The notes: generated by a model not told the origin, from the letters alone. DNA of 64,000 nt from an uncultured Tolumonas sp. (GCF_963678185.1 NZ_OY782757.1:1313001-1377000); one strand, 5' to 3'. Shown: positions 39,792-50,944, counted from the first letter of the stretch. A program made the numbers and translations.

Positions 39792-41255
39792 TTAGCCCAT
39801 GCGATAGTTCGGGGCTTCTTTCGTAATCGTCACATCGTGGACGTGGGATTCCTGGATCCCTGCGCCACTGATCTTCACGAATTCTGCCTTAGTACGCAAG
39901 TCTTCTATTGTAGCACTACCAGTGAGGCCCATGGCAGAGCGTAAACCACCCATTTGTTGATGGATGATCTCTTTTAACCAGCCTTTATAAGGAACACGGC
40001 CTTCGATACCTTCTGGAACCAGCTTGTCTGCTGCATTGTCTGACTGGAAATAACGGTCAGAAGAACCTTTAGACATCGCGCCTAATGAACCCATACCACG
40101 GTAAGATTTAAATGAACGACCTTGGTACAGTTCAATTTCGCCAGGAGACTCTTCAGTACCTGCAAACATAGAACCGACCATCACTAGACTTGCACCCGCC
40201 GCGATAGATTTCGCGATGTCGCCAGAGAAGCGGATACCGCCGTCAGCGATAACTGGAATACCTGAACCTTCCAATGCGCCAGCGGCATCAGAAATAGCAG
40301 TGATTTGTGGCACACCACAACCGGTGACGATACGGGTCGTACAGATAGAACCAGGGCCGATACCAACCTTAACTGCGCTCACACCCGCTTCAACCAGTGC
40401 TTCTGCACCTTTCGCAGTCGCCACGTTACCACCGACGATCTGCAGGTTTGGATATTCTTTACGCGTGTCGCGAATACGATCCAGCACGCCTTGTGAATGA
40501 CCATGTGAAGAGTCAATCAGCAGCACGTCAACACCGGCAGCAACCAGCGCAGCAACACGTTCTTCGTTACCAGCACCCGCACCGACAGCAGCACCAACAC
40601 GTAAACGCCCCATCGCATCTTTACACGCGTTCGGTTTGCTTTCTGCTTTCTGGAAATCTTTAACCGTGATCATACCGGTCAGTTTGAAATCGTCGTTAAC
40701 GATCAGTACTTTCTCGATGCGGTGTTTTTGCATCAACGCCTGCACCACTTCACGTGATGCATTTTCATGCACAGTAACCAGACGCGCCTTTGGCGTCATT
40801 ACTTCATGCACCAGCATGTTCAGGTCGGTCACAAAACGTACGTCACGGCCTGTGATGATACCCATCAGTGAACCATCAGTGTCTACCACTGGGAAGCCAC
40901 CAAAACCGCTCATGAAGGTCAGCTCTTTGATCTGAGCAATCGTCATGTCTGGGCGAACAGTGACCGGATCAGTCACGATGCCACTTTCGAACTTTTTAAC
41001 GCGACGAACTTTGTCCGCCTGCTGTTCGATAGACATATTTTTGTGGATGAAACCGAGACCACCTTCCTGAGCCAGTGCAATCGCTAAACGAGCACCGGTT
41101 ACGGTATCCATTGCAGCGGAAGCCATAGGAATGTTCAGCACGATATCTTTTGTCAGATGAGTGCGCAGATCTGCGGTATTAGGAAGAACGATTGAATGAG
41201 CAGGGACTAACAGAACGTCGTCAAAAGTCAGTGCTTCTTTGGCTATGCGTAACAT
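39792..41255 (-). CDS. guaB: IMP dehydrogenase
   Basis: 487 residues; oxidises IMP to XMP. The catalytic loop [18 protein letters not shown] carries the active-site cysteine (around 305), and a pair of CBS domains occupies about 95-200. It forms the guaBA operon and is divergent from xseA, as in E. coli. I did not find a clear PurR box in the 175-bp divergent gap. Confidence 0.97.
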   Translation of the reverse strand: MLRIAKEALTFDDVLLVPAHSIVLPNTADLRTHLTKDIVLNIPMASAAMDTVTGARLAIALAQEGGLGFIHKNMSIEQQADKVRRVKKFESGIVTDPVTVRPDMTIAQIKELTFMSGFGGFPVVDTDGSLMGIITGRDVRFVTDLNMLVHEVMTPKARLVTVHENASREVVQALMQKHRIEKVLIVNDDFKLTGMITVKDFQKAESKPNACKDAMGRLRVGAAVGAGAGNEERVAALVAAGVDVLLIDSSHGHSQGVLDRIRDTRKEYPNLQIVGGNVATAKGAEALVEAGVSAVKVGIGPGSICTTRIVTGCGVPQITAISDAAGALEGSGIPVIADGGIRFSGDIAKSIAAGASLVMVGSMFAGTEESPGEIELYQGRSFKSYRGMGSLGAMSKGSSDRYFQSDNAADKLVPEGIEGRVPYKGWLKEIIHQQMGGLRSAMGLTGSATIEDLRTKAEFVKISGAGIQESHVHDVTITKEAPNYRMG

Positions 41256-41430
41256 GGCAACATCTCACCGTTAATGTATGAAAGGGGGTGGGTAAAATAT
41301 TGCAGCGAGATTTTAGGCACTTCATAGGGGTTGGTAAAGCATTTTTGCGTTTTAAATCACATTTTTTTTCGCGAAGCATGCAGGTCATTGTTATTATTAG
41401 CGCCTGATCCAGTGAATCAAGAGCGAATCC

Positions 41431-42777
41431 GTGGCTATATCACAACCTATTATCTACACCGTCAGTCGGCTGAATACCGTTGTTCGTCTCTTATTGGAAC
41501 AGGAAATGGGGCTCGTTTGGCTGACAGCTGAAATCTCTAATTTGGTACAGCACAGCTCTGGTCATTGGTACTTCACGCTGAAAGATTCCCAGGCACAAGT
41601 CAAAGCAGCCATGTTCAAAGGGCAAAACCGACGCGTCAGTTTTCGACCACAAAATGGCCAGCAGATCCTCGTGCAAGGGCAACTTTCTTTGTATGAGGCG
41701 CGTGGCGATTACCAGCTGATTGTAGAAAAAATGCAACCCGCTGGTGATGGGCTATTACAGATGAAGCTGGAAGCCTTAAAAACCCAGCTGACAACGGAAG
41801 GATTATTCGCGCCAAGCCGTAAACGCCCCTTGCCTGCGCAACCAAAACAGATCGGCATCATCACCTCACCTACCGGCGCTGCCGTGCACGATATGCTGAC
41901 GATACTAGCCCGACGAGATCCCTCCTTACCGGTGATTTTATATCCCAGCGCAGTACAAGGTGAAAGTGCGGTTCCAGCACTGCTGGCAGCATTAGAAACC
42001 GCCTGGCGACGGGATGAGTGCGATTTACTGATCATCGGTCGCGGAGGTGGCTCGCTGGAAGATCTCTGGTGTTTTAATGATGAACGTGTCGTGCGCGCAA
42101 TTGCCAGCAGCCCGATCCCTATCGTCAGTGCGGTTGGCCATGAAACAGATGTGACGCTGGCTGATTTCGCTGCAGACCTTCGCGCCCCGACCCCATCCGC
42201 CGCGGCAGAGTTAGTCAGCCGGGATCAACAGCAACAACTGCATCGTTTAACTCAATTTATACAACGTCTTAAACAAGCCATATTGTTGCAGCAACAACGT
42301 TATGTATTACGCTGGCAACAACAACAGTCACGTTTGGCGGCACAAAATCCGCAATATCAGTTACAACAAAAAATGCAGCGGCAAGATGACTTGCAATGGC
42401 GTTTAGAACGTGTGATCAAGCAACAGTTAGATAACTCATCGCGCCATTACGCAGAACAAACGCAACGTTTGCAGCAGGCATCACCAGCGCGACATTTATC
42501 AACACTAAAGCAGCAATATGAATTTCTTCAGCAACGCTTGCTCAAGGCAGTGCAAAATCGGCAACAAGCCAGCCAGCAACAACTGGCACAGTTAAGTGGG
42601 CAGCTACAGGCATTGAGTCCGCTGCAAGTGTTAGCGCGGGGTTATTCAGTTACCACCAATATGAGTGGTAAATTGATCCATGAGGCTTCCCAGGTAACTC
42701 CCGGAGAACAGCTAAATATTCAATTGGGTAAAGGTGCTTTGCGAGTCAAAACCGAAGCGGTTAAATCCGAAACCTAA
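41431..42777 (+). CDS. xseA: Exodeoxyribonuclease VII large subunit
   Basis: 448 residues matching E. coli XseA: an N-terminal OB-fold (about 1-105), a catalytic domain with [16 protein letters not shown] near residue 195 and [27 protein letters not shown] near 235, then a long glutamine-rich coiled coil to about 410. It degrades single-stranded DNA with XseB. The start is GTG ([15 protein letters not shown]). Confidence 0.95.
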   Translation: MAISQPIIYTVSRLNTVVRLLLEQEMGLVWLTAEISNLVQHSSGHWYFTLKDSQAQVKAAMFKGQNRRVSFRPQNGQQILVQGQLSLYEARGDYQLIVEKMQPAGDGLLQMKLEALKTQLTTEGLFAPSRKRPLPAQPKQIGIITSPTGAAVHDMLTILARRDPSLPVILYPSAVQGESAVPALLAALETAWRRDECDLLIIGRGGGSLEDLWCFNDERVVRAIASSPIPIVSAVGHETDVTLADFAADLRAPTPSAAAELVSRDQQQQLHRLTQFIQRLKQAILLQQQRYVLRWQQQQSRLAAQNPQYQLQQKMQRQDDLQWRLERVIKQQLDNSSRHYAEQTQRLQQASPARHLSTLKQQYEFLQQRLLKAVQNRQQASQQQLAQLSGQLQALSPLQVLARGYSVTTNMSGKLIHEASQVTPGEQLNIQLGKGALRVKTEAVKSET

Positions 42778-42788
42778 CCGCATTCGTT

Positions 42789-43187
42789 TTAATCTTTAGG
42801 AACTGGACGAGGATGCCCTGTGTCATCGATAGCTACATAGGTAAATACCGCTTCGGTGACACAATGGCGATCATAATGTTCGGAACGCAGCAACGGTTTG
42901 ATCCAAACTTCCAGCTTGATGGTGATCGAGGTATTTCCTATCCGCGTACATTCGCCGTGTACACAAACGGCATCGCCCACTTTTACCGGTTGATGAAAGG
43001 TCATCGCTTCAACTGCAACAGTTGCAATTCGTCCCCGCGCAATTTCAGTAGCCAGCATGCCGCCAGCCAAATCCATCTGCGACATGATCCAGCCACCAAA
43101 AATATCGCCGTTCTGATTGGTGTCTGCCGGCATGGCTTGGGTGCGGATGATCAGATCGCCTTTCGGGGAGCGTTTAGCATCGTTCAT
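42789..43187 (-). CDS. yciA: YciA-type acyl-CoA thioesterase
   Basis: 132 residues, a single hotdog domain. NGDIFGGWIMSQMDLAGGMLA near the N-terminus contains the helix and catalytic Asp typical of YciA/BACH enzymes, and FHQPVKVGDAV follows. It hydrolyses medium- to long-chain acyl-CoA. It converges with xseA, with a 11-bp gap. Confidence 0.9.
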   Translation of the reverse strand: MNDAKRSPKGDLIIRTQAMPADTNQNGDIFGGWIMSQMDLAGGMLATEIARGRIATVAVEAMTFHQPVKVGDAVCVHGECTRIGNTSITIKLEVWIKPLLRSEHYDRHCVTEAVFTYVAIDDTGHPRPVPKD

Positions 43188-43305
43188 TTTCAGCTCTTCA
43201 TGTAATCAAAATGTTAAATATACTCGCTGAAAACTCTTTTTCCTATGCTAATAAGCACTTACCAAGTAATGCATTTTCAACTTGTTATAGTTTTGGTTAC
43301 CTAGG

Positions 43306-43944
43306 TTATGCCAGCACAGGGAACATATGCTTAATACCCGCTACCATGATTTCGATCCCCAAAGACATCATGATCAACCCCATAATACGCGTTACTACGT
43401 TGATCCCTGTACGCCCCATCAGACGAAACAACAAAGGTGCTGCACGGAAAATCAGCCAAGACGTGAAGCAGAACAATACAACTACCAGACTCATCCCCAT
43501 CAACTGTTGAGCTGAATTAAACTGCGATGAATAAACAATGGTTGAGCTAATCGCTCCCGGCCCGGCCATTAGTGGTAACGCAAGGGGGACGACCGCAATA
43601 GACTCTTTGGCCAAAGTATCACCCTTTTCTTCTTTGTTATGCCGAACTTCACCTAATTTCCCCTGTAGCATTGACCAGGCAATCAACACAATCAAAGAGC
43701 CGCCAGCAATACGGAAAGAAGCGATCGAGATGCCGAATAGATCCAAAATCACCTGCCCGAAAAACATCGACACCCAGAGAATCACCATCACCGCAAAATT
43801 AGCGGTGGTATTTGTCCGTAAGCGTTCCTGTGGTGTTTGTTGACTGGTCAGACTAACAAATACCGGTAGCAAACCTAACGGGTTAATAATGGCGGTCAGA
43901 CCAATAAAAAACTTCAGATAAACAGAAAAAGAAAGATGATCCAT
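43306..43944 (-). CDS. ychE: YchE, MarC-family membrane protein
   Basis: 212 residues with six predicted helices. KFFIGLTAIINPLGLLPVF, PLALPLMAGPGAIS and TRIMGLIMMSLGIEIMVAGI match E. coli YchE (215), and the order ychE-adhE (divergent here) is conserved, as is the neighbourhood. The function of MarC proteins is unknown. I start at the ATG at 43944; an upstream TTG at 43977 is less likely. Confidence 0.85.
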   Translation of the reverse strand: MDHLSFSVYLKFFIGLTAIINPLGLLPVFVSLTSQQTPQERLRTNTTANFAVMVILWVSMFFGQVILDLFGISIASFRIAGGSLIVLIAWSMLQGKLGEVRHNKEEKGDTLAKESIAVVPLALPLMAGPGAISSTIVYSSQFNSAQQLMGMSLVVVLFCFTSWLIFRAAPLLFRLMGRTGINVVTRIMGLIMMSLGIEIMVAGIKHMFPVLA

Positions 43945-44257
43945 AGTGCGATATGAGCCTAAATAGAGATGAAACAAGTATGTCAGAAAACGGTGGTTAG
44001 CGTAGCGAAAACGGCAATGGACTACTAACGATATTAATTTATAGGCTCAAAGTAATGGATTAGTTTTTTTTATCCGAACAAGAGAAATTGTCGCAAGTCA
44101 TACAACCGGTATCATTCCCGACAAAATACTGGTCTGTCCATAAAATGACTGCGTTTAAGACAAGATGAAAGTTTAAATAATGCATTATCCTTATTCTTAG
44201 CAGGGAAAAGTCTGATCGGCCCACTTAGTCAAGGGATAGCCTTATATGGCGCGGGAA

Positions 44258-44288
44258 TTGTGATATTTTAGTTACGAAAATGTCACAA
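44258..44288. promoter_or_regulatory. Rex-like inverted repeat upstream of adhE
   Basis: TTGTGATATTTT and AAAATGTCACAA form an 11-of-12 inverted repeat separated by seven bases, centred about 285 bp before the adhE start. The outer TTGTGA...TCACAA matches the ends of NADH-sensing Rex operators, though the spacing is longer than the usual site. The assignment is tentative. Confidence 0.4.
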
Positions 44289-44414
44289 AATATCCAAAGT
44301 TAATTCGCTTTTTTAATATACTCCGCCGGTAACAATAATTACTTAAGTCGATAACAATACTTTTTTAACTAAACGAGAGAATTAATACATAATTTGCATC
44401 GCTTGCTTACACTA

Positions 44415-44428
44415 TTGATGTAGATCAA
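44415..44428. promoter_or_regulatory. FNR box upstream of adhE
   Basis: TTGATGTAGATCAA is a perfect match to the FNR consensus TTGAT-N4-ATCAA. It ends 131 bp upstream of the adhE start. A TATAGT hexamer at 44502-44507 is a possible -10; the FNR box would then be centred near -92, a class I position. Anaerobic activation of adhE is inferred. Confidence 0.8.
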
Positions 44429-44559
44429 GTTTTTACACATTACCTACTTCTATAATCAAGCTCGAAAACTGTTTACTAAGTCACACTATGAATTGAGCTG
44501 CTATAGTGTTGTACGTGCCTTAATAAACCGTTTTTATAAACTCACTAGGAGATTCACAT

Positions 44560-47229
44560 ATGCCAGTAACCAACGTTGCTGAATTGGATGAACTGATTGC
44601 TCGCGTCAAAAAAGCTCAACGCGAATTCGCAACTTTCAGCCAAGAACAGGTTGATAAAATCTTCCGTGCTGCTGCTCTGGCAGCGAACAATGCTCGTATT
44701 CCTTTGGCTCAGATGGCTGCTGCTGAATCAGGTATGGGTATCGTTGAAGACAAAGTGACTAAAAACCACTTTGCGTCTGAGTACATCTACAACAAATACA
44801 AAGACGAAAAAACCTGTGGCATTCTGGAAGAAGACAAAACTTTCGGCACTATCACCATTGCTGAACCAATCGGCATCATCTGTGGTATCGTTCCAACTAC
44901 CAACCCGACTTCTACTGCAATCTTCAAATCTCTGATTGCTCTGAAAACTCGTAACGGTATCGTTTTCTCCCCGCACCCACGTGCTAAAAACTCAACTGCT
45001 GCTGCTGCGCGTATCGTTCTGGACGCTGCTGTTGCTGCTGGTGCACCTGCTGACATCGTTGGCTGGATCGACACCCCATCAGTAGAAATGTCTAACTACC
45101 TGATGAAACACAACGACATTAACCTGATTCTGGCGACCGGTGGCCCAGCGATGGTTAAAGCGGCTTACTCTTCTGGTAAACCAGCTATCGGCGTAGGCGC
45201 AGGTAACACACCAGTTGTTATCGACGAAACTGCAGACATCAAACGTGCTGTTGCTTCTATCCTGTTGTCTAAAACTTTCGACAACGGCGTAGTTTGTGCT
45301 TCTGAACAGGCAGTTATCGTTGTTGATTCAGTTTACGATGCAGTGAAAGAGCGTTTCGCTTCTCACGGCGGCTACATCCTGAATAAAGATGAAGCAGACA
45401 AAGTTCGTAAAGTTCTGCTGATCAACGGTGCCCTGAACGCGGCTATCGTAGGCCAACCAGCAACCAAAATCGCTGAACTGGCTGGCATCAAAGTTCCTTC
45501 AGACACCAAGATCCTGATCGGTGAAGGCGCTAAAATCTGCTACGAAGAAGAATTCGCTCACGAAAAACTGTCTCCATCACTGGGTATGTTCCGTGCAAAA
45601 GACTTCACTGAAGCTGTTGACTTCGCTTGCCAGATGGTTGATCTGGGCGGTATCGGTCATACTTCAGCTCTGTACACCGACCAAGACAAGAACGACGATC
45701 GCGTTCGTTACTTCGGTGACAAGATGAAGACTGCTCGTATCCTGGTTAACACCCCAACTTCTCATGGTGGTATCGGTGACCTGTACAACTTCAACCTGGC
45801 TCCATCTCTGACTCTGGGTTGTGGTTCATGGGGTGGTAACTCCATCTCTGAAAACGTAGGTCCAAAACATCTGATCAACAAGAAGACAGTAGCTAAGCGA
45901 GCAGAAAATATGCTGTGGCACAAACTTCCAAAATCAATCTACTTCCGTCGTGGTTCTCTGCCAATCGCACTGACTGACCTGGAAGGCAAAAAACGCGCAA
46001 TGGTTGTTACCGACAGCTTCCTGTTCAACAACGGTTATGCTGACGAACTGGTTACTATCCTGAAAGACAAAGGCATGGAAGTAGAAGTATTCTACGAAGT
46101 GGCTGCAGATCCAACTCTGACCATCGTTAAGAAAGGTGCAGAGATGATGCGTTCTTTCAAACCAGACGTGATCCTGGCGCTGGGCGGTGGTTCACCAATG
46201 GACGCTGCGAAAATCATGTGGGTTATGTACGAGCACCCAGAAACTCATTTCGAAGAACTGGCAATGCGTTTCATGGACATCCGTAAACGTATCTACAAGT
46301 TCCCTAAAATGGGCGTGAAAGCTGACCTGGTATGTATCACTACCACCTCTGGTACTGGTTCTGAAGTTACTCCATTCGCGGTAGTAACTGACGACCTGAA
46401 CGGTGGCGTTAAATACCCACTGGCTGACTACGAACTGACTCCAACCATGGCTATCGTTGATGCGAACCTGGTTATGAACATGCCTAAGTCACTGTGTGCG
46501 TTCGGTGGTGTTGACGCAGTAACTCACGCTGTTGAAGCTTATGTTTCTGTACTGGCTAACGAATACTCAGACGGTCAAGCGCTGCAAGCTCTGAAACTGT
46601 TAAAAGAATACCTGCCTAGCAGCTATGCGAATGGTTCTAAAGACCCAATCGCTCGTGAAAAAGTACACAATGCTGCAACTATCGCTGGTATCGCGTTTGC
46701 TAACTCATTCCTGGGCGTGTGCCACTCAATGGCTCACAAACTGGGTGCTGAGTTCCACATTCCTCACGGTTTGGCTAACGCGCTGTTGATTTCAAACGTT
46801 ATTCGTTACAACGCGAACGACAACCCAACTAAACAGACTGCATTCTCTCAATACGACCGTCCACAAGCTCGTCGTCGTTATTCAGAAATCGCTGAACACT
46901 TGGGTCTGACCGCTGCTGGCGACCGTACCGGCGTTAAAGTTGAAAAACTGCTGACTTGGTTAGATGGTCTGAAAGCTGAATTGGACATCCCTGCTTCTAT
47001 CCGTGAAGCTGGTGTGAACGAAGCTGCGTTCCTGGCTAAAGTTGACCAACTGGCTGTTGAAGCGTTCGATGACCAATGTACAGGTGCTAACCCACGCTTC
47101 CCATTGATCTCTGAACTGAAACAGCTGTTGCTGGACTCTTACTACGGCCGTGCTTATGCTCCAGAAGCAGTAACCGTTGGTGAAGAAGTTAAAGAAGCTA
47201 AAAAAGACGAAGGCAAAAAGAAAAAATAA
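44560..47229 (+). CDS. adhE: Bifunctional aldehyde-alcohol dehydrogenase
   Basis: 889 residues; reduces acetyl-CoA to acetaldehyde and then ethanol in fermentation. The N-terminal aldehyde dehydrogenase domain has its catalytic Cys in DNGVVCASEQAV (around 246). The C-terminal iron-dependent alcohol dehydrogenase domain has ALGGGSPMDAAK and histidine ligands in VCHSMAHKLG. AGGAGA precedes the ATG. Codon use is strongly biased (AAC, TAC, CTG, GTT, GCT) compared with neighbours, pointing to very high expression. The lysine-rich tail resembles E. coli AdhE. Confidence 0.97.
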   Translation: MPVTNVAELDELIARVKKAQREFATFSQEQVDKIFRAAALAANNARIPLAQMAAAESGMGIVEDKVTKNHFASEYIYNKYKDEKTCGILEEDKTFGTITIAEPIGIICGIVPTTNPTSTAIFKSLIALKTRNGIVFSPHPRAKNSTAAAARIVLDAAVAAGAPADIVGWIDTPSVEMSNYLMKHNDINLILATGGPAMVKAAYSSGKPAIGVGAGNTPVVIDETADIKRAVASILLSKTFDNGVVCASEQAVIVVDSVYDAVKERFASHGGYILNKDEADKVRKVLLINGALNAAIVGQPATKIAELAGIKVPSDTKILIGEGAKICYEEEFAHEKLSPSLGMFRAKDFTEAVDFACQMVDLGGIGHTSALYTDQDKNDDRVRYFGDKMKTARILVNTPTSHGGIGDLYNFNLAPSLTLGCGSWGGNSISENVGPKHLINKKTVAKRAENMLWHKLPKSIYFRRGSLPIALTDLEGKKRAMVVTDSFLFNNGYADELVTILKDKGMEVEVFYEVAADPTLTIVKKGAEMMRSFKPDVILALGGGSPMDAAKIMWVMYEHPETHFEELAMRFMDIRKRIYKFPKMGVKADLVCITTTSGTGSEVTPFAVVTDDLNGGVKYPLADYELTPTMAIVDANLVMNMPKSLCAFGGVDAVTHAVEAYVSVLANEYSDGQALQALKLLKEYLPSSYANGSKDPIAREKVHNAATIAGIAFANSFLGVCHSMAHKLGAEFHIPHGLANALLISNVIRYNANDNPTKQTAFSQYDRPQARRRYSEIAEHLGLTAAGDRTGVKVEKLLTWLDGLKAELDIPASIREAGVNEAAFLAKVDQLAVEAFDDQCTGANPRFPLISELKQLLLDSYYGRAYAPEAVTVGEEVKEAKKDEGKKKK

Positions 47230-47240
47230 TTTCTGATGCT

Positions 47241-47268
47241 GTTATCCCTGTCGATAGATAGGGATAAC
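47241..47268 (+). other. Hairpin just after adhE
   Basis: GTTATCCCT / AGGGATAAC with a ten-base loop, 11 nt after the adhE stop and 18 nt before the main terminator. It may protect the 3' end of this abundant mRNA; it lacks a T-run. Confidence 0.6.
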
Positions 47269-47286
47269 TAAAGTCAAAGCTTCATA

Positions 47287-47315
47287 AAAAAGCCTTCATT
47301 TTGAAGGCTTTTTTC
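47287..47315 (+). terminator. Rho-independent terminator of adhE
   Basis: AAAAAGCCTTC / GAAGGCTTTTT with loop ATTTT, followed by more T and then CATTTC. It is the strongest terminator in the window and can also act on the convergent nfsA transcript. Confidence 0.92.
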
Positions 47316-47343
47316 ATTTCTGCATATTGTCAGCTTTTGTGAG

Positions 47344-48066
47344 CTATTTTTTGCAGTACCCCTGCTGCTGTAAATAACTCAGCATGTAAGGACGCGCTTC
47401 CCTACCCAAAATGGCCGTGATCTGACTTGACCAACTTTGGTCCTTATTATTGCTTGTGCGTGACGCATAATAAGCTCGCATCTGATCATCATATTGCGCC
47501 AGTAATGTTTTATTCAGTGGTTGATAGTGGTTTTCATGAACAACCAATGCGCGTGGTAAACGCGGTTTGACCTGCGGGTCTTGTGCTGGATAACCTAAAC
47601 ACAAACCAAAAAGAGGAATAACCAGTTCCGGTAACCCTAATAATTCACCTATTTCTGCCGGATGATTTCGTACCGCACCAATATATACTCCACCCAAGCC
47701 CAGTGACTCTGCCGCCACCAGCGCATTTTGTCCCATCATTGCCGCATCCGTAGCACCAATTAATAGTTGCTCAACAAATCCTGTTTTAGCATCGGGAACA
47801 ATCTGTTTATGCCGATTAAAATCCGCACAAAAAAGCAGAAACTCAGCCGCACCAGCTATGTATGCTTGTTCGGCAGACAACTGCATGATCTGAGCGCGTA
47901 ATACTTTATCCGTGATCCGAATGATCGATGCCGCTTGCAGAAAACTAGAGCTCGGCGCTTGTTGTGCTGCAGCCAAAATTTCATCGAGTTGCTCAACTGT
48001 GATCGGTTGGTCGGTATAAGCACGGATAGATTTATGAGCTTTGATTTGAGCAATCGTCGTATTCAT
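47344..48066 (-). CDS. nfsA: Oxygen-insensitive NADPH nitroreductase
   Basis: 240 residues, the same length as E. coli NfsA and very similar (HKSIRAYTDQPI, QAPSSSFLQAASIIRITDK, AAESLGLGGVYIGAVRN, LFGLCLGYPA). It binds FMN and reduces nitroaromatics and quinones by two electrons. A palindrome, GGATTC-ATC-GAATCC, lies at 48124-48138 in the upstream region and could be an operator. Confidence 0.93.
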   Translation of the reverse strand: MNTTIAQIKAHKSIRAYTDQPITVEQLDEILAAAQQAPSSSFLQAASIIRITDKVLRAQIMQLSAEQAYIAGAAEFLLFCADFNRHKQIVPDAKTGFVEQLLIGATDAAMMGQNALVAAESLGLGGVYIGAVRNHPAEIGELLGLPELVIPLFGLCLGYPAQDPQVKPRLPRALVVHENHYQPLNKTLLAQYDDQMRAYYASRTSNNKDQSWSSQITAILGREARPYMLSYLQQQGYCKK

Positions 48067-48240
48067 GACATGTTCTCGTTGGTAAGCTAAAAAATTTTAT
48101 GAAGGTTATGTATAACAGATCACGGATTCATCGAATCCAGCTGTTGTTGAGATGAGTTACATGAGAATAGATTATCGGTATGTTTATAATCGATATACTA
48201 TTAGTTTGAAAATAAGCAAAGTAAGCGGTGAACAGCATTT

Positions 48241-50802
48241 ATGATTAAAACTTATGTTTTAGAAATCGAAAGTCATAGTGAACTGTCGTCTTCACTTCGC
48301 ACCTTTTGCTCGCAACACAATATCACTGATGAACAGCAAATTCTGATACAAGCCTTCACTTGCCTGACGCAAAAAACGGCCGTAACAAGCATCATCAGTA
48401 CTATTCAAACAGTATTACCCAACGCAAAAATTATCGGCACATCCACCGGATCATGGATCGCAGGCCAACGTTATCACTCTCAACACACTATCTTACAATT
48501 TTGTGTCTTTGAACATAGTCAGATAAAAACGTTACTGATACCAACATGTCCTGAAAATTTATCCGAATTAGCGCCACTGATAGACCAGCGTTTAGTGTGT
48601 GAAAATACGCGTTTAATGCTGTTATTTTCCAGCCCTGCGATCCAGCAAGCCGGTTTTTTGTTGGATGAACTTTGCTTGTTAAATCCGGATGTTGTTTTAG
48701 CCGGTGGTTATTCATCCCAAGGCGCTACATCTGAACCGCCATTACAGTTCACTGAGCACGGGGTTACTGATCAAGGGATCGCATTAGCTTCCATCTCTTC
48801 ATCCCAGCTATATCTACTTAATAAATATGCCTTTGGTTGGAATGGGATAGGTAAACAACTGACACTGACATCGGTGCAATACAATCGGGTGTTTACTATT
48901 GATAATCAGCCGGCACAGGATATTTACGCTAAATATCTCGGTGCTGAAGTCGCCGCCAGTTTATCAACGGCGATGGCCGACTTTCCTCTGTATCAAATAC
49001 AAAATGGCGTCACGCTGTCACGCAATCCACGAATTTTTCACGCCGACGGATCGATTACCTTCGATGGAAAGTTACTGGAAAACAGCAAAGTACAATTTGC
49101 TTTCTCAGATCTGCCTAATATCGCCAAGGAATCACGCTATCTCTTATCTCAGCTACCATTAGCACAAACGGAAGCTGCATTTATATACTCTTGTGCCGGG
49201 CGTCTTGATTATCTGAAAGAGAGTGTCCAGTCAGAACTAGAGATATTCCAAGATCACCCGAATATCGCCGGCTTCTTTTCTTATGGTGAATTTTTTCATC
49301 ATAATCAAAGTGCGCATATTCTGGGGCACACCTTAACCTGTTTGTTGATGTCAGAATCTGCCCCGTTAGTCGTGCAAGAACCGATCGAAAAATGGAAACC
49401 ACAAACCAATTTGCAACAATCCGGCCTGTATCATCTGTTCCGCACCACCAGCAGTGAGCTTGATCAGGTCAATAATTCATTACAAGATGAAATTAACCGG
49501 CAAACCAAGACCATCTATGATCAGCTCTATTTTAAGAAACTGACCGGGCTGCCTAATCGTAATCATCTGTTACGCGATCTGACTTACAATCAGGATTTTT
49601 TCCCTCGTCATTTAGCCATTTTAGATATTCTATCGTTCAGTGCGATTAACGATTTTTATGGTATTGATACTGGTGACCATGTATTAAACAAAGTGGCAGG
49701 CCGAATTCAAAATCAGGTTCCAGTGACTAATCCGCCCAGCTATCGTTTGTATCATCTAACTGGTGGGCAATATGCCTTAGCGGCCACTAATCATGTGCAG
49801 GAAACTACGTTTACCAATACGATTAATGATGTGCTGGATGATTTTAAACATACCGATATTGAAGTGAGACAAGATCGTTTCAGTATCCAGTTTTGTACGG
49901 GGATCAGTACCCGACCAGAAAAATGGCAGGAAAATGCTACACCATTGCTGACACGTGCAGATAAAGCGCTGATACAAGCCAGGAAAGATCATTCCAGTAT
50001 CGTGTTATATCAGAAGGATCTGCCCATTTTGCAAGAAATGGAATCTAACCAAGTCATGACCAAAAAGGTCAAACGAGCGATACAGAACGATCAGCTGTGG
50101 GTGCAATATCAACCGATTTATCATGCCAATAACAACGCTATCAGCCATTTCGAATGTTTGATCCGCCTCTTTGATGAAGAGAACAAAGTTGTCCCACCCA
50201 ATGAATTTATTCATGTAGCGCAAAAAGCCAATTTGTACCCTGAAATTACCAAAAAAGTGCTGACCGAAGCCGTAAAAATGATCAAAGCCACAGCGCATAG
50301 TTTTGCGGTCAATCTCAGTGCTCATGACTTCAGCAATGCCGAGACACTAAATTATATCGATGGTATTTTAGCCGACCGTTCAATCGCCCAGCGGCTGATT
50401 TTTGAAATCGTGGAAACAGAAAGCATGGGTGATTATGAATTAGTTCGTGCCTTTCAAAAACGAATTGCTCAGGCCGGCGCTTCTTTGGCAGTCGATGATT
50501 TTGGTTCCGGTTATTCTAACTACTCACATCTGGCGCATCTTGGCGCGGATCATCTAAAAATAGATGGTTCCTTAATCAAGGAATGTCATCTCGATCCGCT
50601 TATTCTTAATATCGTTGAATCGATCGTCACTTTTTCTAAAAAAATTGGCGTCAAAACGGTTGCTGAATATGTTTGTAACGTCGAGTTAGCCCAGATCTGT
50701 CGGCGCCTTAAAATTGATTATCTGCAAGGTTATTACCTCTCGCCACCCGTAAATGAAGGTGATTTGCTTCGGTTACTTTCGTCACAAGCTTTGCGGTTAT
50801 AA
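48241..50802 (+). CDS. FIST sensor fused to degenerate GGDEF and intact EAL domains
   Basis: 853 residues. FIST_N (about 30-210, with TVLPNAKIIGTSTG) and FIST_C (about 220-375, with NIAGFFSYGEF) form a sensor of the class known as NosP, reported as haem-based nitric oxide sensors. A linker (390-430) leads to a GGDEF domain (about 430-590) whose active site is GGQYA, with no RxxD inhibitory site, so cyclase activity is unlikely. The EAL domain (about 605-850) keeps E638 (ECLIR), N691, E722, D752-D753, K773, E809 and Q829, so c-di-GMP phosphodiesterase activity is likely. There are no membrane segments. REC-CheC and PAS genes follow. Confidence 0.88.
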   Translation: MIKTYVLEIESHSELSSSLRTFCSQHNITDEQQILIQAFTCLTQKTAVTSIISTIQTVLPNAKIIGTSTGSWIAGQRYHSQHTILQFCVFEHSQIKTLLIPTCPENLSELAPLIDQRLVCENTRLMLLFSSPAIQQAGFLLDELCLLNPDVVLAGGYSSQGATSEPPLQFTEHGVTDQGIALASISSSQLYLLNKYAFGWNGIGKQLTLTSVQYNRVFTIDNQPAQDIYAKYLGAEVAASLSTAMADFPLYQIQNGVTLSRNPRIFHADGSITFDGKLLENSKVQFAFSDLPNIAKESRYLLSQLPLAQTEAAFIYSCAGRLDYLKESVQSELEIFQDHPNIAGFFSYGEFFHHNQSAHILGHTLTCLLMSESAPLVVQEPIEKWKPQTNLQQSGLYHLFRTTSSELDQVNNSLQDEINRQTKTIYDQLYFKKLTGLPNRNHLLRDLTYNQDFFPRHLAILDILSFSAINDFYGIDTGDHVLNKVAGRIQNQVPVTNPPSYRLYHLTGGQYALAATNHVQETTFTNTINDVLDDFKHTDIEVRQDRFSIQFCTGISTRPEKWQENATPLLTRADKALIQARKDHSSIVLYQKDLPILQEMESNQVMTKKVKRAIQNDQLWVQYQPIYHANNNAISHFECLIRLFDEENKVVPPNEFIHVAQKANLYPEITKKVLTEAVKMIKATAHSFAVNLSAHDFSNAETLNYIDGILADRSIAQRLIFEIVETESMGDYELVRAFQKRIAQAGASLAVDDFGSGYSNYSHLAHLGADHLKIDGSLIKECHLDPLILNIVESIVTFSKKIGVKTVAEYVCNVELAQICRRLKIDYLQGYYLSPPVNEGDLLRLLSSQALRL

Positions 50803-50944
50803 AGTAATACACTGCTCTTTCGATGAATAGAATGTGGCTAAATAGATAAATAGATCGCGCTTCTGTGTTTGAAAATCAGAAACTCGCCTTCATTTGCTCA
50901 TTCTCATTTTATACTCAAGAAAATACCTGATATGAGAAATCAGC

